Positions 31,591 to 43,245 of a DNA stretch of 64,000 nt are shown one piece after another. The notes beneath the pieces are model-generated. The model did not search any database, had not been told where the DNA came from, and saw only the letters and a program-made list of their open reading frames with translations. A program made the translations under genes and the position numbers. Source of the DNA: Cornus controversa. Taxonomy: Eukaryota; Streptophyta; Magnoliopsida; Cornales; Cornaceae. Every line of letters begins with the position of its first letter. Within the stretch, counting starts at the first letter, position 1. The stretch lies in the NCBI GenBank assembly GCA_026545225.1, contig CM048845.1, forward strand, positions 79,660,533 to 79,724,532. Direction: 5' to 3'.

Positions 31591-34500
31591 ATGTACTTCA
31601 CACAGAAACACACGCACGAAAAACACACAGATCGATGGGGGGAAATCTTCCATTTCAGCCACGCACATCCCTTAACCCCCTATAACGATTTTTTCTCTTC
31701 TGATAAATGCCATGGTTGCAATCAACGCATCACCGGTCCAGCCTTCCGCTGCTCTGAGAACTGCGGGTATATTCTCGACAGATGGTGTGTTGAACTGCAA
31801 TGCGCCACCGCACACCCCCTTCATGATCACCCACAACACACTCTCATACTCGAACACAAAAAACTTCATTGGAAAGATAGGCGTGGTTGGGAGTGCCAAG
31901 CCTGTGGCTGCCCTAGCGATGGCTTCTTCTTGTGTTGTTCTTTTCCTAATTGTAAATTTCAACTTGATGCCGTTTGCGCTGGGCTGACACCCAAAAAAGA
32001 CCATCAAGGTCGACATGAACACAAGATCACACGTATCAGCCCGAAGCGTTTTAGAAACCATGGAAGTCCTGACCTTCAGATTCAAACACACCCATTGATG
32101 CTCTGCGATATGAATAGGAATTTTGATCGTTCCTGTTCTGCTTGCAAGCTACCTTTTGAAGATTCCATCTACGTGTGCCTTGAATGCAAACTTTTGTTGC
32201 ACAAATCATGCTCCGAATTCCCACTAGAGTTCAGACACCACTTCCATCCCAATCACACACTCAACCTCCTTTCAAGATCATATAATTATGAGGACTGGGT
32301 CCGAGTTGAAGGAAAACTTGCTGATGACAACAAGTGCGATGCTTGTGGCCATCGTGAAATGCGTTTGTTCTACAGTTGTTTTGAATGTCCATTTGATCTG
32401 GACATTGTATGCTCTTCGCTAACACTCACCACAAACCCCCCTGAAGATCACGAGCATCCTATTCAACATCTCGGCAAAAACCATCCGTTGATTATCAGTT
32501 ATATTATGAAGAACAAATTCAATCCTTCTTGCTCTGTCTGCTTGCTATCTTTTGAGGATTCCATGATGATTTATGTCTGTCTTGAGTGCAAAATTTTGCT
32601 GCACAAATCATGTCTGGAATTACCAATAGAGATCAAAAACCATCCCTTGCAGCTACGATCCTCTCTCATCCTCTCCACTCGACCGACTTTTAGGGAATCT
32701 CTGGGATTCTATGAATGTGTTGTTTGTCGAGAGTCAATTAATTATGGTTGTTTATACCGTGCTGAATATGGTCCCATCTTCTATATTCATGCTAAATGTG
32801 CTTCGCCAAAGCCCACCATAATGTCTAATGTTCACGATCACCCACTTGTTTTCATCGAGAAGGGATCATTTGGTAAAGCTTCATGCCACACTTGTCATAG
32901 CTACATCGACACTGCTTTTTTTGGCTGTGTGACCTACGATTTTCCCAAATACAGTATCCACGTCCGTTGCAATCCAACATTACCGCACACCATCAAAATT
33001 AAATATCACTTGCATCCCCTCACCATCAAAAATTCTCCAGTCACAGACCGTCCAGATGAAGATGAGGATTCAGAGTTATACTGTGATGCCTGCGAGGAAA
33101 GAAGATACCTACATCATCCCACCTATTATTGTGAGCAATGCCATTTTGTTGTTCATGTTGATTGCAATTGTGTGATCGATGAGGTATGTATGCCTACTTT
33201 TGATTTTACATTTGCAAGCTTTAAATACATGGCTAGCATTGGATTATAGTGTGTATATATATATATATATATACACACTATAATCCAATGCTAGCCATGT
33301 ATATATATATATATACACTATAATCCAATGCTAGCCATGTATTTAAAGCTTGCAAATGTAAAATCAAAAGTATATATACATATTCTCTACTGCTAAAAAC
33401 CTAAACAAAAATTCAAAGTACAAATGAAAATTCAGACATGTTTTCTGTGGAATCGCGACTACCCATCCATCCCCGGCCCCTCCCCCTAAATCAAAGACCC
33501 TCCCTCCCGCGTACCCCACTTTTCCTAATAGGACACTAATTAATGTTTTACTTCCCCCGTATATGGTTGTAATTCTCACTTTTATAAAGAGCTTTTGTCA
33601 TCAAGTAATTCAAGTTCTCTCTCATAAGCCTAGTGGATTTCAGGCTTCATTCATCGCTAACAACTAGCTTGTGCTCTTTCAACTTTAAAATTTTTGTACA
33701 GGACCTCTAACGTCACTATTCGCAATAGCACAATCATCTAAAGTAGATGCAGGGGTATTGTCCTCAAGTATCAAAGCTTAGAATCTCTTACTAGCACTAG
33801 TCACTATTCGCAATGGCACAAATCATCTAAAGTAAATGTAGGAGTATTGTCCTCAAGTATCAAAGCTTTTTCACACTCTAACCTCACACTAACTTGATTC
33901 AAAAGGAGTTGATTTGATTTTTTATTCCTAATTATCCAATTGACCTAAGTGATGAAAACAATTAAAGTCTAACACACTAAAGATGATATAAAATGGGGAA
34001 ATGCCTTGGGGCTTTTTGAATCCAAACTAAGCCCTCACATTTGCACAATTCACCATTCAAATTGAGAAAAATTAATGTGTAATTGTATACTATCAAGTGT
34101 GCTACAAGCACACACAAAAGATTAAGAGTATGTTATAATCGAGCTAAACAAGTATGATTCATCTTAGCTAAGCATGCATTGTCTACCTTACAAATTCTAC
34201 ACTAAATTGTAGAACAATACATCTACACATAAGCATGAAACATCAAGTCAATCTCAAATTATATTCAATTATAACTATCATGTAAGCATCATCCATACAA
34301 TTACAGAAAGCAATGATCTTTAGATCAATCATAAACAAGCAAACCTAAGATAATAATAGACTCAATTCATAATTGATGTAGAAAAGCTATTCAATCCTTT
34401 GGTACAACCTAGGATAATTCTCTAGCTAGCATGATTTACACTTTACATATGAAAATTTCCAATTTAAGAAGAGAATTGATACAATACTAGAGCTTAAGGC

Positions 34501-35661
34501 TTCATCAAGCTCTAAGTGGAAGGTTTAGCCACCATGGAGAGAAAAAGAGTCTTCAATTTGGCTTGGATCTTCATCTTCTTAGAATCTTAGCTTCTCCAAT
34601 AGTGAATCTAGAGAGAGAAAGTAAGAAGAGAGATGAAGTCTCAACCCCACCCCCCTGTGTCCCTTTAAAATAGCTCTCCTCTGGCTATTTATACGTGCTC
34701 CAAAGTTTCAATCCGCATGCACCACTCTTGCCCCGCGTCACATAACAGATCTGGTTTCTAAGCTCGTAGTAGGTCTAACTCGATTGATCGGACCAAGTGC
34801 TCGATCTTTCGATCAATCGAAACTAATACTCAATTAATCGAACTTCGATCGATCGAACAGAGCCTTCTCTAGATTTCTCTAATATGTTTTTCTACTGTAG
34901 CTATCTTGGACTATTCTCGATCACTTGGAGCTCTTTATAGTGCTAATTTAAACCTTATTTTCCTTAAGTACTGCAAATTTAAAATAACCCGAATTAGAAC
35001 TAAAAAGATATAACAATGCATCACTAAAGTACTATTATATGCATGTTTAAGGACCGAAATGCACAGCATTTGATACTTATCAATTTGGTCTTTATTCATA
35101 TAATACTATCGTTTAATCACATCCCAAATGTGATTTTAGCAACTTTGTCACATTATATCCAAAGTCCAAAATTTACAGGCTATATTCACTCACCTTTCTC
35201 TTTCTTTTTCTTTTTCTTTTTTCCTGAGTCAGACTTTTCTCCTTCATTTCTCTAATTCCTTTTAGATATTCAACCAACATCTAAAAATATTTTCTTAATC
35301 TTTGGATTATTACCAGGTTTTACGTGTTCTAGAAAAAGAACGGTTCAAGGCTTGCAAAACTAGTGATACAAAGTCAGACACGTTGACTAATGCAGTTGAA
35401 TATGCAAAGTTAGACACGTTGACTGAGCAGTCCAAGGCTTGCAAAACTGCAAAGATGGAGAGAACAGAGTTGGATAGTGATGCATGCGTAATTGAAGATC
35501 AGTTGGCTAGAGAAACTGAAAATTTTGTACTTGTTGAACTAAATAGAGAGAGAGCAAAGCTTCATCAAAAGGCCCTTGTCGAACTAGATGAAAAGATAGC
35601 ATTACAACTCACAAAGGTAGAGGCACAGAAAGCAGAACTAAAGATTGCGAAGCAACTTTGA
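31591..35661 (+). CDS. DC1-domain (Cys/His-rich C1) protein, two exons, no membrane tail
   Basis: The predicted protein is 645 aa. Exon 1 is 31591-33183 (531 codons, ATG at 31591, MYFTQKHTHEKHTDRW), ending GAG|GTATGT. The intron is 33184-35316, ending TACCAG. Exon 2 is 35317-35661, reading VLRVLEKERFKACKTSD and then a Lys/Glu-rich coiled coil to KAELKIAKQL. Exon 1 has the family's zinc modules (CHGCNQRITGPAFRCSENC, CSACKLPFEDSIYVCLEC, CDACGHREMRLFYSCFEC, CSVCLLSFEDSMMIYVCLEC, YCDACEERRYLHHPTYYC). The module near residue 449 has lost a ligand: FGCVTYDF, TAC at 32934-32936, where copy c has FGCVTCDF. Exon 2 stops early through a frameshift at about 35655; the alternative frame continues with coiled-coil homology until an LTR-like insertion at 35733, so the membrane tail is gone. 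If the intron is retained the frame ends at 33249. Confidence 0.82.
33195..33372. repeat. Nested inverted repeats: 58-bp arms and a perfect 74-bp palindrome
   Basis: Bases 33195-33252 are exactly complementary to 33315-33372 (58 of 58). Inside, 33227-33300 is a perfect 74-bp palindrome centred on (AT)9. The unique part of the arms is the DC1 sequence around the exon 1/intron border (ACATGGCTAGCATTGGATTA). The paralogue at 8211 has only a short (TA) run here, so the structure is new in this copy. It begins 11 nt after the splice donor. Confidence 0.95.
33373..35316 (+). other. Remainder of the long DC1 intron, with inserted repeats
   Basis: Bases up to about 34040 are paralogous to 8240-8825. 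A segment reading AATCATCTAAAGTA is present twice (about 33733 and 33826), a local duplication of about 93 bp not present in the other copy. From 34040 to about 35000 the sequence is unrelated and looks transposon-derived, with repeated GATCGATCGA-like motifs at 34770-34860. A CT-rich tract (35195-35250) precedes the acceptor. No coding sequence is seen. Confidence 0.5.
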
Positions 35662-35732
35662 GGCACAGAAAGAAGAACTAGAAATTGGGCTGCAAAACTT
35701 AAAGGCACTTAAGCTGGAGCGTTCAAACTTTT

Positions 35733-37311
35733 TGTTGACACCCAAAAGTGGCGTGACACTTGGCTGTCACTTTGGTAGTGACATGGACAGAAATCAGTAT
35801 ATACGTTGAAATAGAAACAGATCAACCAAGAGATATTAGTGGAATTTGTTAGAAAATTTGAATAAAAATTAAAGGTGAATCAGTGCGATTCACACATAGA
35901 CACCAAAAGTGTCTGTTAGTACCGAATAGATACACTTAGTATTGTTTAAAGTTGAAACAGTACGAGTTACAACCTTTTGCACCAAAACCAAAGGACGTGT
36001 CACATACCTATTCGGGTAATAGTATGCCTATAAATAGGTCATTTACCTTCATTTGTAAAATATATTTTTCTGGTTAAGAGAGTCAAGTCTAGGAGAGGAC
36101 TAACACACAGGAGGTTCACAGAAGCTCAGTTGGTTTGTAGTGGTGCTACCAATTGAGAGGAAGATCATTGTATCCTGGGAGACAGTCGCCAAGGGTTTGT
36201 TCAACACCATTGCGGTGCAATAATTGTCTTAAGGACATAGAGTCTAACTCTAGCCTCCATTTACAGGTTCTTTAGTATTTTTGTATTTTAAGTTATAAAA
36301 TATAAAATCAATATGAATTACTTGATTGTGTTATATTTCATATGATTTATATAACATGTGATATAGTAACTTATAGAAGGTTTTATATATATTGTGGAAT
36401 GGTAAGAGATTTTCTTATTTAAGAGGATATATAATATATGTGATTTACCATGTTAGTACAATTGTTTTATATCTTAAAGGGAAATGCTAAACGTCATGAA
36501 ATTTTATCATGAATTGCCTTCATGAATGATGTGGCAGGTGATAATACTATTGAGATTCCGTGTATGGGGGAATCCCACCAATACTAACTCACCATTTAAT
36601 TGCCACATCATTCAAGATAAAAATTCATGAAATATTTTCATGATGTGTAGTATTGCTCTATCTTAAATAGTACCATATACGCATATATTTTCCAACAGAA
36701 TTAGACTCTACCAAGAGTTTATAAAAATGATGACTCTAAAGGCTGATAAGAATAGAATTATGGATGTTTTGGACTGTTGAAGCTTTATCATTGACTTTGG
36801 ATATCTATATATATATATATAATAGTTGATCGGTTTACATTAAAGATGGGCTCTTACAAGAGTATGCTATATTATTATGAATGTATTTACTAAATTCTGG
36901 ACTCTATCAAGGTGACAGCTGTGAACAATAGGCTGATATGGAATAGGCTGATATGGAAAAAGCTGGCCGAGTGTTGTCCAAGTATGACTTGGACTCTATA
37001 AGGAAGTAGGGGATAGAGTCATTCACACTTGAACTCTAAATTAAGTGTAAGTATTGGTGGCCTTTTTATTAATAAGGACTCTAATAATCAAGTTACTATA
37101 ATAAAGTTGGCATTCATTTATCTTCTGAATTTAGCTAGAGTCCAAAGTGACAATGACTTCATCTTACTGAGCTTATCCTCTATTATCCTTAAGAATCCCA
37201 CCTATTATAGACTCCTCCTTCACAGAAACATCACGTGAAATTTAATACACAAATATCACATTTGTCCCAACAACAATGGCTGTCATATGGCCACCATTTT
37301 GGGTGCCAACA
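35733..37311. mobile_element. Solo-LTR-like element in the DC1 3' end
   Basis: The element begins TGTTGACACCCAAAA and ends with the complement of TGTTGGCACCCAAAA, giving TG...CA ends with about 15 bp of inverted similarity. Its 1.58 kb lacks gag or pol. It contains a TATA-like TATAAATAGG at about 36031. Because no clean 5-bp target duplication is visible (CTTTT against AATTT), it could be a solo LTR with a decayed flank. It carries a younger MITE (36479-36658). It interrupts the exon 2 homology of the DC1 gene at 35732. Confidence 0.6.
36479..36658. mobile_element. MULE-type MITE, copy 2
   Basis: This 180-bp element is about 90% similar to 12153-12332. Its perfect 9-bp target duplication is TATCTTAAA (36470-36478 and 36659-36667). 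Terminal inverted repeats are GGGAAATGCTAAACGTCATG and the complement of the right end, GAGCAATACTACACATCATG. It is nested in the solo-LTR-like element. Confidence 0.9.
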
Positions 37312-39719
37312 AATTTATAGTTGAAATTTGGACTTGTCTAAATTAGATTTATGTGAATAATTCCGACGATATTCGAATTGGTCCGAATTCCAACTGTGAA
37401 TTTCGACGGTAAATCATTATTCTATATGCTTTTCTTTTTTGGGCTTAAAGGGTCCCTTAAACAAGCATTTATGTAATTGAAACATTAAAAAGCAAGAGAA
37501 TCAGATCCATTAATTGGTTACCTCTCTCCGATGTAGTTTCGGCCATAAACTTGAGGAAAACCAAAGACACCTTACACTCATTCGTTGCCTCGCTCCCTTA
37601 GTCATTAACCATCATGTAGCAAGGGTTATCGTTATGGTTATGCCTTTGCACATATATATTTAATGTGCAAGTCTATAAGATAAGATTTATTCATACAATT
37701 TATCCGCTACCTATTGCATACACAGGCTTCACTTAGTTAATAAGAAAAATGTTAGTAACTAACAGAAAGTGAACAGAATGAAAAAATAATAAAATTATCT
37801 TTGTATTTATTTAATTTGGATGAAAAGTTTACGTTGCACGAGAATATCAAATTTATAATTTGATGAAAATACCACTTTCTTCTTTTTTGTGCAAGGTTTT
37901 TAAAAAAATAAAAATAAAAAAGCAATTATAGGAATCATAATTTAATATAGATACTCTTAAATGTTTTACCAATAACTAAATTCATTCATTGCACTTCTAA
38001 CCAAACAGAGTCTAAAGATTGCAGGATTTGCTTGGTTCTGCATGGACTGTATATGCTTATAAAAATTCTAGTATGCCTTGGCATTTGTTTCAGAATTTCC
38101 TTTAATTGTTTCGCACATAGACAGATAATTTGAAGAGAATCAAATGAGGTTTTGACAAAATAACCAAATGTGAATTGGGACAAATGGATTATCCGAAGAT
38201 TTTTACAGAAAGCCATTCTCTAGCATTGATGCTTTAATTTTACTATTTTTTTTTTATATTTTTGGAATACGCAACTACGTGAGTGTTGTTTAATAATTCA
38301 ACTCAATACTCAATTTTGAATGAATTAAATATTTATTCAATGGGATTATTTGATAACATAAATTGAAAATCCCTTAAAAAATTAAATACAGCTTAAAATA
38401 AATAAAAAATTTAAGTGACAATGATTTCACTTATCATTAAAGGTTGAATACTTCAAATACAAAAATGTCTCTATATTAAGAAGAAAAAAAAATCTCTTAT
38501 ACCAGTTAAAAATGTCAATTTTAAGTGACAATCAATTGATACTAATTTGAATACAGATTTTGTAGGAATATGATGAATTAAATTCTAATTTGACAAATTA
38601 TTTGGCTAGGATTTATATAGCGATGAACGAGTGAGGCATTGGGATTGGTTTGATCAAGAATGATAATAATAAGAAACTGGTGTAGATAAGACTAGCCTCT
38701 TCTTCTTTCTTTTTTCTTTTATGATTCATTCTTTTAGAAACTGTTGGTGGTATATATTAAAATACATTTGAGTCCACTTTGTGTGGTGTGGTGTGGTCCT
38801 AAAGAGCATCAAATATATCCTCAACTATAAGAAATTGAAGGATATATGGAGAGGGATGATGGAGAAGAAAAGCATACCCTCCAAAGTTGGTAGCACACAA
38901 TTTTTAATGAACCCTAACAAAAAGCTAGCGTACGCACTCCAAAAGAAGAATCCTCCAACACACATTCACGCAACCTATTTGCCCCCTATATTCTTTCCCT
39001 CTCCCCAAAATATCCCTGCCTTCTCTAAATATTACTGACTACTAACTAGTTAAGGTTCTTGAAATGTGAATAACAAAAGCTAATTTCAACTTTCCCTTAT
39101 TTCTCAAAAAAAAAAAAAACAAGTATCACCTATTTCTTCATCAACTGTTTAGGATGTGAATTCAAGAGTGCAATCACTTTGGGTGATGCCAAAGTTTAGA
39201 TATATCTCAAGCAATTTATTTTCTCCCAATATATATTTATACATGCAATCATATATACCGATACTAATAATATTGTATATCCCTCTCAACTTTTATACAC
39301 AATGCAGTGTCATATTTTAGACCATCACACCTTTATCTCTATGAAGTGAAATTCCATACGTATATAAGGTCGAACAAAATATAAGGAAGATCATCCGTTT
39401 GTATGCAATATTCTGTCACCATTTAAAAATAAAGCCAGCGTATTTATTCAGCATTTCTAAAAACCACCCATAAATAGTATAATGGGCAAATTGGGTAAAG
39501 GAAAGGGTACAAATGCAATTGCTTGAAATGCTTTAAAGGAAGGAACTAAGCATAGCTTGGAATCAGCTCACTCCTTCCCAAAACTTTCTTCTTCACTCTC
39601 CCCTTTTCTAGTTCTATACTTTTCCTTAGCCCTTAAGTCTTCTCTCCTTCATCTTCTCAAATTCTTTCACATTCTGCAACATCAACAAGATCCAAAACAA
39701 AGCTTCTTTGTGTTCTTCA
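37312..39719. other. Intergenic region and upstream region of the DUF761 gene
   Basis: No coding frame with recognisable similarity is seen. A TATA-like CATAAATAGT at about 39470, roughly 250 bp before the ATG at 39720, and the pyrimidine-rich stretch 39570-39660 fit a core promoter and 5' leader for the plus-strand gene. This assignment is tentative. Confidence 0.4.
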
Positions 39720-41375
39720 ATGGCAGATACAGACCCTTTCATCAAACCACAAAGACTAGGCTCACAAGTACCCCAAAACCATACAAACCCAAGTAAGTAC
39801 TTCACTAATTTCCTATACAAAGCTGTCATTGTTACAATATTTCTACTTGTTCTTCCATTGGTTAGTTCACAATCTCCTGAGTTTATTAACCAAACACTTC
39901 ACACCAGAAGTTGGGAGCTCCTTCAGCTTGTTTTTGTAGGTATTGCCGTTTCTTATGGCCTATTTAGTAGGCGAAATGAAGAAACAGAGAAAGAACATAG
40001 CTCAAAATTCGATAATGCACAATCATATGTGTCTAGATTTCTTCAGGTTTCGTCAGTTTTTGATGACGAGGTCGAGAATCCATCTGAGTTTGATGACAAC
40101 AAGGTCCAAACTTGGAATTCTCAGTACTATAGAGGTGAACCAATGGTTGTAGTAGCTCAAGAAAGCTCTGCTCTTGAAGAACAGAGGAGTACTAGTTCTC
40201 GAACTGGTGAAAAGCCGTTGCTTTTGCCAGTTAGGAGCTTGAAATCTCGGGTTTCAGGGTCTGATGCTGTTGAATCAATCAATGAATCTAGTGGTAACAC
40301 TAATTCTCTTAGTAGGTCTAGTTCAAATTTGGGTTCTAAGCGTTTTTCAAATAGTTTTACTAAAACTAGAAATGGAGAATCTGGGTGTTCAAATCCTCTG
40401 AATTTGGAGGAGAATGTAGTGGAAAATGTTGTACTTCCATCTCCAATTCCATGGCGATCAAGATCAGGAAGGATGGAAATGAAGGAGGATTTGGATGTTC
40501 CTCCCCTGTATTCTCTGCCTCCTTCAATGGAGGAATCTGAATTCAATCGGCTTGAATCGCGGTCTTTCAGGTCACAAACCTCTCAGTCATGTAGATCCAA
40601 TTACACTTCTCCCTCGCCAAACAAACTGTCTCCTTCACCGTCACTGTCCTCGCCAAAAAAGCTTTCTCCTTCCCCTTGTTTGTCACCGGAATTGCAGGCG
40701 AAGAGTGTTGAAGACACTGTAAGGAAGAAGCTTCATTACAAGTCTTTACCTCCACCACCTCCTCCACCACCTCCACCATTTATTCATACATATCCTCTGA
40801 TGAAATCGAATTCCAGTGTGAGAAATGATGAGATTTTTCCTGAGAAGGAATTGAAGAGGAGCATAAGAAGTGTACCAAAGTATCCGAATGGCAGTGACAG
40901 AGAGGAAGTGCTAATCAGAACAAATTCGGGGTTAGAGTCAAGACCAAGAACCCAAAATGATGGTTCTTTGTTGGGTCAGTCAGGTCGAACAATTAGATCA
41001 AATGAACCAGTAATGGGTGCTATGAAAGCTAGAGAAATCGGTGAAATTGGCAAGAATGGCAAGACAGAGAAAAGAGAAACAGAAGCAGCTTTCTTTGAAA
41101 GAACATTTCCTGTCATGTCAAAATCTTCTTCCTCAGTGTATAGAATAGAAGAGAATGGAATTGAGGAAAATGTGGATGCGGAAAGTGATGAAGACTCGGA
41201 AACTGAGAGCGATGCCTTTGGAGAAGAACTTGCTCCTATCAATGTCAGCGATGGGGGACCGGATGTAAACAAGAAGGCCGACGAGTTCATTGCCAAATTC
41301 AGAGAACAAATAAGGCTTCAGAGGATTGATTCGATCAAGAAATCGACTGGGCAGCTTCCTAGAAACTCTAAGTAA
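39720..41375 (+). CDS. DUF761 (cotton-fibre-protein type) membrane protein with proline-rich middle, single exon
   Basis: The predicted protein is 551 aa and intronless. I chose the ATG at 39720 (MADTDPFIKPQRLGSQVPQN); in-frame codons upstream have no better ATG. Residues about 32-52 (KAVIVTIFLLVLPLVSSQ) and 69-85 (LLQLVFVGIAVSYGLF) are hydrophobic, giving one or two membrane segments like the N-terminal region often found with DUF761. The middle is Ser-rich with SP repeats and a run of prolines (SLPPPPPPPPPPF, about residues 341-353). Before the C-terminus is an acidic stretch (ESDEDSETESDAFGEE), then the DUF761 motif VNKKADEFIAKFREQIRLQR, followed by a short tail. The family is plant-specific and its biochemical role is unknown; members are often annotated as hydroxyproline-rich or cotton-fibre proteins. 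No neighbouring gene suggests a function. Confidence 0.9.
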   Translation: MADTDPFIKPQRLGSQVPQNHTNPSKYFTNFLYKAVIVTIFLLVLPLVSSQSPEFINQTLHTRSWELLQLVFVGIAVSYGLFSRRNEETEKEHSSKFDNAQSYVSRFLQVSSVFDDEVENPSEFDDNKVQTWNSQYYRGEPMVVVAQESSALEEQRSTSSRTGEKPLLLPVRSLKSRVSGSDAVESINESSGNTNSLSRSSSNLGSKRFSNSFTKTRNGESGCSNPLNLEENVVENVVLPSPIPWRSRSGRMEMKEDLDVPPLYSLPPSMEESEFNRLESRSFRSQTSQSCRSNYTSPSPNKLSPSPSLSSPKKLSPSPCLSPELQAKSVEDTVRKKLHYKSLPPPPPPPPPPFIHTYPLMKSNSSVRNDEIFPEKELKRSIRSVPKYPNGSDREEVLIRTNSGLESRPRTQNDGSLLGQSGRTIRSNEPVMGAMKAREIGEIGKNGKTEKRETEAAFFERTFPVMSKSSSSVYRIEENGIEENVDAESDEDSETESDAFGEELAPINVSDGGPDVNKKADEFIAKFREQIRLQRIDSIKKSTGQLPRNSK

Positions 41376-42343
41376 CTTCATCGATTCGATGTGTATGGTG
41401 TTCAAAGTTTGATTACTGTCTGTTTTATGTTTTTAACTCACTTGTTACTGGAAGCTTTTCTTCTTCCTTTCTTCATTCATAGATTTACATGGTTTACTTC
41501 CATTGTAACCAGCAACCACATTGGAGCAATGTTGGTCTTGGTTCTTCATGTTGTTGGTTATGGTTTTAACTTTTGCATGCTTGTCAATTGAAAAGAAAAA
41601 GATAGGTTTTTTCCCTGTAATTCTCATTTCTCATTTGGGTATTAAATTTTGGAACCCTGAAAGTTCTACTGGGAAATAATATCAGAAACATGGGTGTACT
41701 AGTGTTGTTGGTTGATCATTTGATTCTACATGGTAATGACTGGTATGATGTTGCTATTGAACTTATGTATAGCATTGTGACATGTAAGAAATGTCATCCA
41801 AAAAGTTACTTCTCACAATGAAGTTGACAACCTTCATTTATTTGGCAGATCATAGATATTGGTTGACGAAACATTATTTTCGAACACAAAGCAGAAACAA
41901 ACTTCAATGATTTTGTGAATCAATGTTTCTGAAGTCCACAATGCTTCTTGAAAAATTTAAGATCACATTTTTGTACAGTAGCTTAGGGAAATTTACTCTG
42001 AATCTGCCTATCAGAAACTAAAACCATTCCATATTTAGCACTAGTGTCTATTAGCCAACACCTTGGTTATGCTTTCAACTTTTGCACTGTGGTGATTGAG
42101 TTTGAGCATGTATTTGTAGCGATTTGAAGACTGTAAATCTGAGTCCTTGAGTTGAGCATGTCAACTATACTAAATGACGAACAATTTGTTAAACAACTAA
42201 GTTTTTATAGTAGATGGTTATGACGCATCAGTGTAGGTAAGTCATGAGTTCAAACATTACGGTCACTCCCCCATAATTAAAATTGAAACACATGTTAAAT
42301 TAAAAAAAGGTAACTCGTGAGAAAACAATGAGTTTAAATTCAG

Positions 42344-42386
<43 letters not shown>

Positions 42387-43245
42387 GCTTGCTGGATGAT
42401 GGATATTAAGAATATAACAAAAACAGGGCTGCTGGATGATGGATATTAAGAATATAACAAAAACAGGGCTGCTGGATGATGAATACTAGAGTATAACAAA
42501 AACAATGAGAACAAAACATTTTTTGCAGAAAATAATCTCACTGAAAATGAAATTAGCTTTTGAAATTTTTGGCAAATTATATATACTCTTCTAAGCAAAA
42601 TTATCAAACTTCTTGTCCCTCAAAACCTAGCAAGCACAGATACATCTATAAGAGTAACGCACTCATATCGTGTCCGTATTCGATACCGATATTATTCGGA
42701 TATTCCAGATACTTGTCCGATATATCCTAAAAGTATTCAGAATTTTAAAATATATTTTTTTATTTTTAACACGTATCGGATACTTCTCAAATATTTTAAA
42801 ATATATTTTTAACAAGTTTTGAACATGAAAATGTAATTTTTCTAACAATAATATCATATTATAATTGTTAGGAAAAGTTTACTATTCATTTAAAACAGAA
42901 GTGTTGAGATACATATCATGATTTAGTATCAGATTTATCTATGCTAATTATACAATGACTCTTAACTCTTATTTTGTTTGTTAATGATAATATTTTATAA
43001 AAAAATGTTAATAACTTATTTTTTGCATATATAAAAATATAATTTATTATCTTTATATTGTCATATCATGTTTATACTTGTATTATCTTTTTTAAAATTT
43101 GTCATATCGCTATATCCATATCATATCATACCAGTGTCCCGTATACGTATCAAAACAATATTATTATCTCACAAACTCGCAAAACTATTTACTAATTTGT
43201 TCTGCCAAATGCAGCATTGGACCATCTAGTTTTTATATTACTTTG
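41376..43245. other. 3' flank of DUF761 gene and intergenic repeats
   Basis: Bases to about 41600 are probably the 3' UTR. There is an AT microsatellite at 42345-42382 and a 40-bp minisatellite directly after it. At 42670-43150 are degenerate sequences rich in CCGATAT/GGATATTCC-like motifs with partial inverted symmetry, likely a decayed MITE. No gene is seen. Confidence 0.5.
42384..42507. repeat. 40-bp minisatellite, three copies
   Basis: GCTGGATGAT recurs at 42391, 42431 and 42471, giving an exact 40-bp period. The first two units are almost identical and the third has a few changes (GAATACTAGAG). It directly follows an (AT)n run. Confidence 0.95.

Noticed and set aside
39943-41296. Several 70-130 codon frames on both strands across the DUF761 gene
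   Set aside because: All overlap the 551-aa frame and show the inverted Ser/Leu composition expected of shadow frames.
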